Assembly (NCBI GenBank): GCA_003567055.1
Contig: PXAW01000180.1
Location: forward strand, 1 to 6,783
Reading direction: 5' to 3'
DNA: 6,783 nt
Origin: Hyphomicrobiales bacterium
GTDB lineage: Bacteria > Pseudomonadota > Alphaproteobacteria > Rhizobiales > Beijerinckiaceae
The first letter of the stretch is position 1. Each line of letters starts with the position of its first letter. Below, piece by piece: positions 1 to 6,007 of the stretch. The notes beneath the pieces were generated by a model. That model did not search any database. It saw only the letters and a program-made list of their open reading frames with translations, and had not been told where the DNA came from. A program made the translations under genes and the position numbers.

Positions 1-438
1 CAGGTCGTCGTCTCCGGCACGAAGGCTGCCGTCGAGCGCGCCGTGGCGTTGGCGACAGAGCGCGGGGCGAAGCGCGCCGTGATGCTCCCCGTCTCCGCGC
101 CCTTCCATTGCGCCCTGATGGCGCCGGCGGCTGATGCGATGCGCGCAGCGCTCGCGGATGCCACCATCAACGCCCCCGTCGTGCCCGTCATCGCCAATGT
201 CGCAGCCGGCCCCGTGAGTGATCCGGAGGCGATCCGCGATGCGCTGGTGCGGCAGGTGACCGGCACCGTGCGCTGGCGCGAGAGCGTGGCCTTCATGGCC
301 GATCAGGGCGTGACGCAATTTTTCGAGATCGGCGCCGGCAAGGTGCTGACGGGGCTTGCAAAACGCATCGCCCCCGGCGCGACCGGGCAGGCGGTCGGCA
401 CGCCCGACGATATCGAGAAGGTCAGGCAGGCGCTGTAA
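1..438 (+). CDS. fabD: Malonyl-CoA:ACP transacylase, C-terminal part (5' end outside window)
   Basis: FabD moves the malonyl group from malonyl-CoA to the phosphopantetheine of acyl carrier protein, supplying the extender unit for cytoplasmic fatty-acid synthesis. The frame is open from base 1 and gives 145 residues, roughly the C-terminal half of a family usually near 310 residues. It opens with QVVVSG, matching the conserved Q-[VI]-V-[VI]-S-G segment. VSAPFHCALM follows at fragment residues 31-40, and H37 corresponds to the catalytic His (E. coli H201). Further family motifs are TVRWRESV and FFEIGAGKVLTGLAKRI near the end. The nucleophile motif GHSLGE must lie upstream, outside the window. 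The stop is TAA at 436-438, and fabG starts 33 bp later in the same direction, as expected for a fab operon. An internal GTG at 43 is not the true start, because conserved sequence continues upstream of it. Confidence 0.97.
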   Translation, partial: QVVVSGTKAAVERAVALATERGAKRAVMLPVSAPFHCALMAPAADAMRAALADATINAPVVPVIANVAAGPVSDPEAIRDALVRQVTGTVRWRESVAFMADQGVTQFFEIGAGKVLTGLAKRIAPGATGQAVGTPDDIEKVRQAL

Positions 439-471
439 GCCGTCGACCGCGAGCGAAAGGACGTTTCAACC

Positions 472-1209
472 ATGTTCGATCTGACCGGCAAGAAAGCCCT
501 CGTGACCGGCGCGACCGGCGGGCTCGGCGGCGCCATCGCCCGGATGCTGCACGCGCGCGGCGCCGATGTGGCGCTCTCGGGGACGCGCCAGGAAGCGCTC
601 GACGCGCTGGCCGGCGAGATGGGCGAGCGGGTTCATCCGCTGATCGCCAATCTCGGTGACATGGAGGCCGTCGAGGGGCTCGTCCCCGCCGCCGAGGCGG
701 CGATGGGCGGGCTCGACATCCTCGTCAACAATGCCGGCATCACCCGCGACGGGCTGTTCATGCGCATGAAGGACGACGATTGGGACACGGTGCTTGCCGT
801 CAACCTCACCGCCGCCTTCCGGCTCTCCCGCGCCGCCGTCAAGGGCATGATGCGCCGTCGCCATGGCCGCATCGTCAATATCGGCTCGGTGGTGGGCACG
901 ACCGGCAATCCCGGTCAGGGCAACTACGCCGCCTCCAAGGCCGGGCTGATCGGCATGTCGAAGGCGCTCGCGCAGGAAGTGGCGAGCCGGGGCATCACCG
1001 TGAACACGGTGGCGCCGGGCTTCATCGCCTCGCCGATGACCGATGCGCTCAACGACAAGCAGCGCGAGGCGATTCTCGCCAATGTCCCCGCCGGGCGTCT
1101 CGGCGCGGGCGAGGACGTTGCATCCGCCGTACTTTATCTCGCCAGCGACGAAGCTGCCTACGTCACGGGGCAGACGCTGCACGTCAACGGCGGAATGGCA
1201 ATGATCTGA
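472..1209 (+). CDS. fabG: 3-oxoacyl-[ACP] reductase FabG
   Basis: FabG is the NADPH-dependent reductase that turns 3-ketoacyl-ACP into 3-hydroxyacyl-ACP, the first reduction of each elongation cycle. The 245-residue product has the usual length and layout of a classical short-chain dehydrogenase. The cofactor-binding TGATGGLG is at 12-19 and NNAG at 86-89. The catalytic tetrad is N111, S139, Y152 and K156 (YAASK motif). APG is at 181-183, and the C-terminus VTGQTLHVNGGMAMI is typical of FabG rather than of general SDR enzymes. The start is ATG at 472, preceded by AAAGGA at 456-461 with 10 nt spacing. It sits 33 bp after fabD with no visible promoter between, so co-transcription is likely. No key residue is missing. 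Confidence 0.97.
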   Translation: MFDLTGKKALVTGATGGLGGAIARMLHARGADVALSGTRQEALDALAGEMGERVHPLIANLGDMEAVEGLVPAAEAAMGGLDILVNNAGITRDGLFMRMKDDDWDTVLAVNLTAAFRLSRAAVKGMMRRRHGRIVNIGSVVGTTGNPGQGNYAASKAGLIGMSKALAQEVASRGITVNTVAPGFIASPMTDALNDKQREAILANVPAGRLGAGEDVASAVLYLASDEAAYVTGQTLHVNGGMAMI

Positions 1210-1211
1210 AG

Positions 1212-1245
1212 AGGTTATAAGCCTCTGGATAACCTGCGAAGAGGC
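1212..1245 (+). promoter_or_regulatory. Candidate H-type RNA pseudoknot / overlapping dyads after fabG
   Basis: Two perfect inverted repeats interleave 2 nt after the fabG TGA. AGGTTAT (1212-1218) is complementary to ATAACCT (1229-1235), and GCCTCT (1221-1226) is complementary to AGAGGC (1240-1245). As RNA these would form a compact H-type pseudoknot with stems of 7 and 6 bp, connecting loops of 2 and 2 nt, and a 4-nt third loop. An alternative simple hairpin pairs AGAGG (1210-1214) with CCTCT (1222-1226). GAAGAGG also recurs as a direct repeat (1208-1214, 1238-1244). No T-tract follows, so a classical terminator is unlikely. The pairing is directly visible; any function is inference. Confidence 0.4.
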
Positions 1246-1255
1246 GTACGCGGCT

Positions 1256-1338
1256 CTCGCATCCGGGACGGGGACGTGATAATCCTGTCTCAACCTGTAG
1301 CTGGGGGGCTTGACCCGGGAGCGAAATAAGGCTTTTGC
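1256..1338 (+). promoter_or_regulatory. Candidate acpP promoter region
   Basis: The 237-bp fabG-acpP gap is the natural place for a separate acpP promoter, since ACP is usually needed in large amounts. Two candidates can be seen. GATAAT at 1278-1283 matches the -10 consensus at 5 of 6 positions but has only a poor -35 (CTCGCA, 1256-1261, 16 bp spacer). TTGACC at 1310-1315 matches the -35 consensus at 5 of 6 positions but has only a T-rich TTTTGC at 1333-1338 at the right distance. A tandem GGGACG GGGACG lies at 1265-1276, just before the first -10. Neither is strong by E. coli rules, and alphaproteobacterial -10 elements are often loose. Confidence 0.3.
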
Positions 1339-1363
1339 ACCACACGCGAGCCGATCGCTCACC

Positions 1364-1450
1364 ATGAGCCTCGGCCGGGCCCTTTTAACTGAACAGCCCC
1401 TCGATCCCGAGCGGGCGTTAGCGACGAGTGATACGAGGAACCAACGATGA
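1364..1450 (+). CDS. Possible 28-codon leader ORF overlapping the acpP start
   Basis: An ATG at 1364 opens a 28-codon frame (product begins [12 protein letters not shown] and ends TRNQR). Its TGA stop at 1448-1450 overlaps the acpP ATG at 1447-1449 in an ATGA junction. Such overlaps are classic for translational coupling, which would let a ribosome finishing the leader start acpP directly. Against it, no Shine-Dalgarno sequence precedes the ATG, the peptide resembles nothing I recognise, and acpP has its own good ribosome site. The frame is open from 1301, after a TAG at 1298-1300, so CTG or TTG starts further upstream are also possible. It may be a chance GC-rich frame. Confidence 0.2.
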   Translation: MSLGRALLTEQPLDPERALATSDTRNQR

Positions 1451-1683
1451 GTGACATCGCTGAGCGCGTGAAGAAGATCGTTGTCGAGCACCTGGGCGTG
1501 GAAGCCGACAAGGTGACGGACAATGCCAACTTCATTGATGACCTCGGCGCCGACAGCCTCGACACCGTCGAGCTCGTGATGGCGTTCGAGGAAGAATTCA
1601 ATGTCGAGATCCCGGATGACGCCGCTGAGACCATCGTGACGGTCGGCGACGCCATCAAGTTTCTCGAAAAGAATTCCGGCTGA
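1447..1683 (+). CDS. acpP: Acyl carrier protein
   Basis: AcpP is the small acidic cytoplasmic carrier that holds growing acyl chains as thioesters on 4'-phosphopantetheine. It shuttles them among FabD, FabF, FabG and other enzymes, and donates them to lipid synthesis. The 78-residue product has the standard length and sequence. [11 protein letters not shown] places the phosphopantetheine attachment site at S37 within the D36-S37-L38 motif. The recognition helix is acidic ([20 protein letters not shown]). The ATG at 1447 is preceded by GAGGAA (1435-1440) at 6 nt spacing. A 237-bp leader separates it from fabG, suggesting separate control, and fabF follows 57 bp later. The acpP frame runs without another stop into fabF, so only its TGA separates the two products. 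Confidence 0.98.
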   Translation: MSDIAERVKKIVVEHLGVEADKVTDNANFIDDLGADSLDTVELVMAFEEEFNVEIPDDAAETIVTVGDAIKFLEKNSG

Positions 1684-1740
1684 TTGCCGAATCCGGCGGG
1701 GTCGCCCGATCCCGCCGTCTTCCTGCATGAACGGGTTGGT

Positions 1741-3006
1741 ATGATGCGTCGTGTCGTCGTCACCGGTCTCGGCATGGTCTCGCCCCTCGCCTGCGGCGTG
1801 GAAGAGACGTGGCAGAGGCTGCTTCAGGGCCGCAGCGGCGCTGCGCGGATCGAGAATTTCGAGACGTCGGATCTTCCCTGCAAGATCGCCTGTCAGATCC
1901 CGCGCGGCGATGGGTCCAATGGGACCTTCAATCCCGATCAGTGGATGGATCCGAAGGACCAGCGCCGGGTGGACGCGTTCATCGTCTATGCCATGGCGGC
2001 GGCCCGACAGGCGCTCGACGATGCCGGCTGGCATCCCACCAGTTATGACGACCAGGCCGAGAGCGGCGTTCTGATCGGTTCCGGGATCGGCGGGATCGAG
2101 GGTATCGCGGATGCGGCCTTGACGCTGCGTGACCGTGGCCCGCGCAAGATCTCCCCCTTCTTCATTCCCGGGCGCCTGATCAACCTCGCTTCCGGCTACG
2201 TCTCCATCGAATTCGGCCTCAAGGGCCCCAACCATTCCGTGGTCACCGCCTGTTCGACCGGGGCGCATGCCATCGGCGATGCGGCGCGTCTGATCGCGCT
2301 CGGCGATGCCGAGGTGATGGTGGCCGGCGGAACGGAATCGCCGGTGAACCGCCTCTCGGTCGCCGGCTTCGCCGCCTGCCGTGCACTCTCCACCGGTTTC
2401 AACGACGAGCCGGAGCGCGCCTCGCGCCCCTATGACAAGGACCGCGACGGTTTCGTCATGGGCGAGGGCGCGGGCATCGTCGTGCTTGAGGAATACGAGC
2501 ACGCCAAGGCGCGCGGCGCGAAGATCTACGGCGAAGTCGTCGGCTACGGCCTGTCGGGCGACGCCTTCCACATCACCTCGCCGTCGGAAGACGGTGACGG
2601 CGCCTATCGCTGCATGCGCGCCGCGCTCAAGCGCGCCGGCATCCAGGCGAGCGATCTCGATTATATCAACGCGCACGGCACCTCGACGCCGCTCGGTGAC
2701 GAGCTGGAGCTGAAGGCGGTGGAGCGACTCGTCGGCAACAATGTCGAGGGGCTCGCCATGTCCTCGACGAAATCCGCCGTGGGGCATCTGCTCGGCGCCG
2801 CCGGCGCGGTCGAGGCGATCTTCTCGCTGCTCGCCATGCGCGACAATACCGTCCCGCCGACCCTCAACCTCGACAATCCCTCCGTCGAGACGGCCATTGA
2901 TCTCGCGCCGAAGCAGGCGAAGCCCAAGCAGATCGACGTGGCCCTGTCGAACAGCTTCGGCTTCGGCGGCACCAATGCCTCGCTGATCTTCAAGCGCGTC
3001 GCCTGA
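1741..3006 (+). CDS. fabF: 3-oxoacyl-[ACP] synthase II (KAS II, FabF)
   Basis: FabF condenses acyl-ACP with malonyl-ACP, releasing CO2 and lengthening the chain by two carbons; in many bacteria it also helps adjust membrane fluidity through unsaturated chain elongation. From ATG 1741 the product is 421 residues, close to the usual 410-420. The N-terminus RRVVVTGLGMVSPL is typical. The catalytic residues are C171 (VVTACSTGAHAIGDA), H312 (NAHGTSTPLGD), K344 and H349 (SSTKSAVGHLLGAAGA). The gating loop NSFGFGGTN is at 404-412. KAS II/FabF fits better than FabB in sequence style and length. The start is uncertain: ATG 1741 and ATG 1744 are adjacent and neither has a clear Shine-Dalgarno sequence. 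A TTG at 1684 would add 19 residues, but those are outside the conserved family N-terminus. It is probably co-transcribed with acpP. Confidence 0.97.
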   Translation: MMRRVVVTGLGMVSPLACGVEETWQRLLQGRSGAARIENFETSDLPCKIACQIPRGDGSNGTFNPDQWMDPKDQRRVDAFIVYAMAAARQALDDAGWHPTSYDDQAESGVLIGSGIGGIEGIADAALTLRDRGPRKISPFFIPGRLINLASGYVSIEFGLKGPNHSVVTACSTGAHAIGDAARLIALGDAEVMVAGGTESPVNRLSVAGFAACRALSTGFNDEPERASRPYDKDRDGFVMGEGAGIVVLEEYEHAKARGAKIYGEVVGYGLSGDAFHITSPSEDGDGAYRCMRAALKRAGIQASDLDYINAHGTSTPLGDELELKAVERLVGNNVEGLAMSSTKSAVGHLLGAAGAVEAIFSLLAMRDNTVPPTLNLDNPSVETAIDLAPKQAKPKQIDVALSNSFGFGGTNASLIFKRVA

Positions 3007-3066
3007 GCGTGACGCGCGGATGATGATCAGCGTCCATTGCGATGGTGATCCGCTTCGGTGATACGC

Positions 3067-3095
3067 TTGTCAGGGCGGCAGCGCTGGCGTAACTT
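3067..3095 (+). promoter_or_regulatory. Candidate mltG promoter in the fabF-mltG gap
   Basis: The 195-bp gap between fabF and mltG holds no convincing gene. TTGTCA (3067-3072, 5 of 6 to the -35 consensus) is followed after exactly 17 bp by TAACTT (3090-3095, 3 of 6 to the -10 consensus). It reads toward mltG. The gap also contains a small CCAT-tgcg-ATGG stem-loop and no terminator with a T-run after fabF, so read-through from fabF into mltG is also possible. Confidence 0.25.
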
Positions 3096-3201
3096 CGCCA
3101 CAGATTTGCATCAGAATCCATCGTGATCCGGTGGCTGCGCTCCTGCATTCGCGCTGACCGCCCAACCGGATGCCGATGAATTCGACGAGCCCGATTGAAC
3201 C

Positions 3202-4677
3202 ATGTTTTCAAGACGCCCCTCGAAAGACGACGCTGCGTCCGACCAGCCTCACGATCCGGTCGGCCACGAGGCCCGGCGTGTCGCGCCGCGCAGCCCCGGT
3301 GAGGCGATCAAGCCGGCCATCGCGCCACCGCCGCCACCGCGCATACGCCGCCCGCGCGGGGGCATGCTCTCGACGCTGAGCGGGTTGTTCAGCTTCCTCG
3401 CTTTGATCTGCATGATCGCGGTGATCGGCCTGGTGCTGGTGGCGCGTCAGGCGGCTGCGCCGGGTCCGCTCGATCAGGATCAGGTCGTCGTGATTCCGCG
3501 CAATACCGGCACGGCCGGCATCGCCGATATCCTCGCGCGCGAGGGGGTGATCGATCAGCCGCTGCTGTTCCAGATCGCGACCGTGATCAGCGGGCAGCGC
3601 GGTAATCTCAAGGCCGGTGAGTTTGCGTTCCGGGCCAATACCAGCATCAACGAGGCGATGGACATCATCGCGCAGGGGCGTTCGCTGCTGCACTCGGTCA
3701 CCATCCCGGAGGGGCTGACCAGCTATCAGATCGTCAATCTGCTCAATGATCACGAGATTCTCGACGGCGAGATCGCCGAGGTGCCGGAAGAAGGTTCACT
3801 CTTGCCCGACACCTATCGCTTCGAGCGCGGCACCAGTCGCCTGCAGATCGTCCAGGCGATGCAGCGCGCCCAGACGCGCGAGCTGGCTCGGATCTGGGAG
3901 CGCCGCGCGGATGATCTGCCGCTGGAGACACCGGAAGAACTCGTCATCCTCGCCTCGATCGTCGAGAAGGAGACGGGACGCGCCGATGAGCGCCCGCGCG
4001 TCGCCGGCGTGTTCATCAACCGTCTCAATCAGGGCATGCGGCTGCAATCCGATCCGACCATCGTCTATGGTCTGGTCGGCGGGCAGGGAACGCTGGGTCG
4101 GGGCATCCGGCGCAGCGAGATCCAGGGTGAGACCCCGTATAATACTTATGTGATCAGTGGTCTGCCCCCCGGCCCGATTGCCAATCCCGGGCGCGCAGCG
4201 ATGGAGGCTGTCGCCAATCCCTCACGCACGGACGAGCTCTTCTTTGTCGCCGACGGCACCGGCGGGCACACTTTCTCGCGCACCTATGATCAGCACCGCC
4301 GCGCCGTGACGCGCTGGCGCGAGATCGAGAGCGAGCGGCGCGAGCAGCGCGAGCAGCAGATCGACAGGATCGATGAAGCAGAAGAGGTGCTGGACCAGCA
4401 GGGTAATCTGGAGCCGCTGCCCCGGCCCGGACGCGCCACCAGCGTGGACGATCCGGCTTTCGCCAATGTGCGCGATCCGGGGCGCGTCGGCCTGTCGGTC
4501 GACGTTTCCGAAGGTACGCCCCTCGATCCGCTCGCCTTTACCGGGTTTGATCTCAACGCGCCTCAGACCGTACCGGACCTGCCTCCGCCACCGGGCGAAG
4601 AGGGCGCGACGGGCGGGGCTCCGCCGGGTGCGGCGCCTGCCGGCATCCTGCCACCGCCGCGTCCCGCGACATTATAG
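3202..4677 (+). CDS. mltG: Endolytic murein transglycosylase MltG (YceG family)
   Basis: MltG is an inner-membrane lytic transglycosylase that cleaves nascent peptidoglycan glycan strands and is thought to set where elongation ends. The 491-residue product has a Pro/Arg-rich cytoplasmic N-terminus (1-54), one membrane segment (about 55-81, LSTLSGLFSFLALICMIAVI) and a LysM-like region (about 90-160). The catalytic YceG domain follows: EGSLLPDTYRF (197-207), ASIVEKETG (251-259, E255 matching catalytic E218 of E. coli), then INRL, LQSDPTIVYG and SGLPPGPIANPG (319-330). E. coli MltG is 340 residues; the excess here is the N-terminal tail plus about 110 residues after 380, an Arg/Glu/Gln-rich probable helix (374-398) and a Pro/Gly/Ala-rich tail. 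The start ATG 3202 has only a weak ribosome site, and M55 (ATG 3364), next to the membrane segment, is an alternative. Placement after fabF is common in alphaproteobacteria. Confidence 0.95.
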   Translation: MFSRRPSKDDAASDQPHDPVGHEARRVAPRSPGEAIKPAIAPPPPPRIRRPRGGMLSTLSGLFSFLALICMIAVIGLVLVARQAAAPGPLDQDQVVVIPRNTGTAGIADILAREGVIDQPLLFQIATVISGQRGNLKAGEFAFRANTSINEAMDIIAQGRSLLHSVTIPEGLTSYQIVNLLNDHEILDGEIAEVPEEGSLLPDTYRFERGTSRLQIVQAMQRAQTRELARIWERRADDLPLETPEELVILASIVEKETGRADERPRVAGVFINRLNQGMRLQSDPTIVYGLVGGQGTLGRGIRRSEIQGETPYNTYVISGLPPGPIANPGRAAMEAVANPSRTDELFFVADGTGGHTFSRTYDQHRRAVTRWREIESERREQREQQIDRIDEAEEVLDQQGNLEPLPRPGRATSVDDPAFANVRDPGRVGLSVDVSEGTPLDPLAFTGFDLNAPQTVPDLPPPPGEEGATGGAPPGAAPAGILPPPRPATL

Positions 4678-4699
4678 GGACGCTTCCTCAGGCCATTCC

Positions 4700-4711
4700 G
4701 AGGGCGCCCTC
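4700..4711. terminator. 12-bp perfect palindrome between convergent genes
   Basis: GAGGGCGCCCTC is a perfect 12-bp palindrome 22 bp after the mltG stop, and it overlaps the last base pairs of the small gene coming from the other side. As RNA it would give only a 4-bp stem with a GCGC loop, and no T-run follows on either strand. A role as a shared terminator for the two convergent transcripts is possible from its position but weakly supported. No better terminator is visible in this 32-bp gap. Confidence 0.2.
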
Positions 4712-4922
4712 AGACTGCCCGCAGCTGGCTCTCGCTGGCAGAGCGCATATGTGGCTCCGTGGTGCTGCGCAGGTGGTATTGCAGTTCCCCGTCACGTTCT
4801 CCGGGAACAATGCGCACGATCTCGAAAATCTTCTCCAACTGATCGGGATGGACGCGCACGATATTCGTGCGATCCGCGATCATGTGAACCTGCTGGCCGA
4901 TACTGAACTTGCCGTCATGCAT
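4710..4922 (-). CDS. Small conserved-type protein, 70 residues, function unknown
   Basis: The 70-residue product begins MHDGKFSIGQQVHMIADR and continues with KIFEIVRIVPGERDGELQYHLRSTTEPHMRSASESQL. From memory, this layout (a FxxGxxV strand, then 'YEIVRLLP', 'G..QYRIKS', 'EPHER..RESEL') is shared by small uncharacterised proteins of alphaproteobacteria; no function is known to me. The alternating hydrophobic pattern suggests a small beta-rich, possibly SH3-like fold (inference). It has no membrane segment, signal peptide or cysteine. The frame stays open upstream to 5102, but ATG at 4920-4922 is chosen because a strong GGGAGG sits 9 nt ahead and the upstream translation is Arg/Ser-rich shadow of the argB 3' end. 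It lies 67 bp after the argB stop on the same strand and converges on mltG. Confidence 0.75.
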   Translation of the reverse strand: MHDGKFSIGQQVHMIADRTNIVRVHPDQLEKIFEIVRIVPGERDGELQYHLRSTTEPHMRSASESQLRAV

Positions 4923-4931
4923 GGCTGAATG

Positions 4932-4937
4932 CCTCCC
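4932..4937 (-). promoter_or_regulatory. Strong Shine-Dalgarno GGGAGG fixing the start of the 70-aa protein
   Basis: Read on the minus strand, GGGAGG lies 9 nt before the ATG at 4922. It is the best ribosome site in the window and decides the start of the small protein over longer readings. Its first two G's are also the last two bases of the adjoining 18-bp dyad. Confidence 0.75.
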
Positions 4938-4953
4938 GTTGTCGTGACAACGG
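4936..4953. promoter_or_regulatory. 18-bp perfect dyad CCGTTGTC-GT-GACAACGG before the small gene
   Basis: CCGTTGTC (4936-4943) and GACAACGG (4946-4953) are exact reverse complements around a 2-bp centre. In the minus-strand transcript this makes a 7-bp stem with a CACG tetraloop ending directly on the Shine-Dalgarno GGGAGG. As DNA, TTGT-CGTG-ACAA resembles the half-site style of GntR-type operators. It could be a protein operator or an RNA hairpin acting on ribosome access. There is no T-run to support a terminator for argB. The symmetry is seen; the role is inference. Confidence 0.45.
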
Positions 4954-4989
4954 CCAGGCTGCATGTTCGGTTCCGCTTTGCAGGCAGGA

Positions 4990-5883
4990 TCAGCGACGAA
5001 TGAGCGTGCCCGCACCGTGATCGGTGAAGAGCTCCAGAAGGGTCGCGTGCGGCACCTTGCCGTCGAGGATGACGACGCCCTCCACGCCCTGTTCGAGCGC
5101 ATAGATGCAGGTCTCGATCTTGGGGATCATGCCACCGGTGATCGTGCCGTCGGCGATGAGATGGCGGCACTGCTCGATGGTGAGCTCGGTCATGAGGTTC
5201 TTGTTCTTGTCGAGCACGCCCGGGACGTCGGTCAGAAGCAGCAGGCGCTTGGCATGCATCGCGCCGGCGATGGCGCCTGCGAAGGTATCGGCATTGACGT
5301 TGTAGGTCTGGCTGTCGTGCCCCACCGCGACGGGTGCGAGGACCGGGATCAGCTCTGACTTGAGCACGGCGTCGAGGATATTGCGGTTGACCTGCTCGGG
5401 TTCGCCGACGAAGCCGAGATCGACCAGCTCCTCGATCCTGGAATCGGGGTCGACCACCGTGCGTGCGATCTTCTTCGCCCGCACCATGTTGCCGTCCTTG
5501 CCGCACAGCCCGATGGCGCGCCCGCCCTGGCCGGAGATCCAGCCGACGATCTGCTTGTTGATGGACCCGGCCAGCACCATTTCGACGATCTCGACGGTGG
5601 CCTCGTCAGTCACCCTCAGGCCGGCGCGGAATTCGGATTTGATCCCCAGCTTTTCCAGCATGCGCCCGATCTGCGGCCCGCCGCCATGCACGACGATGGG
5701 CTTCAGCCCGGATTGCTCCAGCAGAACCACGTCCTCGGCGAAGTCCTTCGCGGCATCCTTGTCGCCCATGGCGTGGCCGCCATATTTGATGACCACGACT
5801 TCCTCGTCGTAGCGCTGCATATGCGGCAGGGCCTGGACCAGGATTTCGGCGCGGGTATGGGCGCTGGGATTGTCTTCGCTCAT
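4990..5883 (-). CDS. argB: Acetylglutamate kinase
   Basis: ArgB phosphorylates N-acetyl-L-glutamate with ATP, the second step of arginine synthesis by the acetylated route, in the cytoplasm. With ATG 5883 the product is 297 residues, normal for the amino-acid kinase family member. Motifs in order: IKYGGHAMG (K33 in the ATP site), VVHGGGPQI (64-72), FRAGLRVTD (85-93, substrate site), [15 protein letters not shown] (195-209), [10 protein letters not shown] (216-225) and GGMIPK (250-255). The end [15 protein letters not shown] resembles the C-terminal part of arginine-sensitive hexameric enzymes. The N-terminal stretch before K33 ([12 protein letters not shown]) resembles the N-helix of that class, so feedback inhibition by arginine is likely (inference). 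An in-frame ATG at 5901 would add 6 residues; ATG 5883 is preferred because GAGAGAAG stands just upstream. DUF423 and engB precede it on the same strand. Confidence 0.97.
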   Translation of the reverse strand: MSEDNPSAHTRAEILVQALPHMQRYDEEVVVIKYGGHAMGDKDAAKDFAEDVVLLEQSGLKPIVVHGGGPQIGRMLEKLGIKSEFRAGLRVTDEATVEIVEMVLAGSINKQIVGWISGQGGRAIGLCGKDGNMVRAKKIARTVVDPDSRIEELVDLGFVGEPEQVNRNILDAVLKSELIPVLAPVAVGHDSQTYNVNADTFAGAIAGAMHAKRLLLLTDVPGVLDKNKNLMTELTIEQCRHLIADGTITGGMIPKIETCIYALEQGVEGVVILDGKVPHATLLELFTDHGAGTLIRR

Positions 5884-5977
5884 GATCTTCTCTCGACTCA
5901 TACGTCCATGCGTGCGGCGTCGCGTTGTTATGTCGCGCGCTTTTAGAGCAGTTTGGCGTCGGGCGAAAGCCACATCC

Positions 5978-5999
5978 GCGCGCATGGCTGTTTGCGCGC
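5978..5999. repeat. GCGCGC inverted repeat in the DUF423-argB gap
   Basis: The 124-bp gap between the DUF423 stop and argB contains GCGCGC at 5978-5983 and again at 5994-5999, able to pair around a 10-nt loop. No T-run follows on the minus strand, and GCGCGC is self-complementary and common in such DNA. CTAAAA (5946-5941, minus) is the only -10-like string and lacks a good -35. So I see neither a clear terminator nor a clear argB promoter here. Confidence 0.2.
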
Positions 6000-6007
6000 C
6001 GCCGATA

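Noticed and set aside
1372..1387. GC-rich GGCCGGGCCC followed by TTTT in the acpP leader as a terminator
   Set aside because: The GGCC arms have only one base between them and cannot form a real hairpin loop, and a terminator here would cut off acpP from its likely promoter.
466..2787. A 773-codon open frame on the minus strand opposite fabG, acpP and most of fabF
   Set aside because: The five plus-strand genes (fabD, fabG, acpP, fabF, mltG) happen to share one reading-frame phase, and GC-rich codons leave few stops on the opposite strand. The translation is Arg/Ala/Gly/Asp/His-rich with no recognisable domain, and it lies opposite genes with complete catalytic motifs.
2990..3211. A 73-codon minus-strand frame covering the fabF-mltG gap
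   Set aside because: It is Arg-rich, has no good ribosome site, overlaps the fabF end and the mltG start, and resembles nothing known.
3208..3753. A 181-codon minus-strand frame opposite the start of mltG
   Set aside because: Composition is Arg/Asp/His-rich with no known motif, and it is the antisense of a well-supported MltG N-terminus and membrane segment.
4990..5985. Longer ArgB reading starting at 5985 (331 residues)
   Set aside because: The added N-terminus ([18 protein letters not shown]...) is Arg-rich, outside the family's usual start, and lacks a ribosome site.
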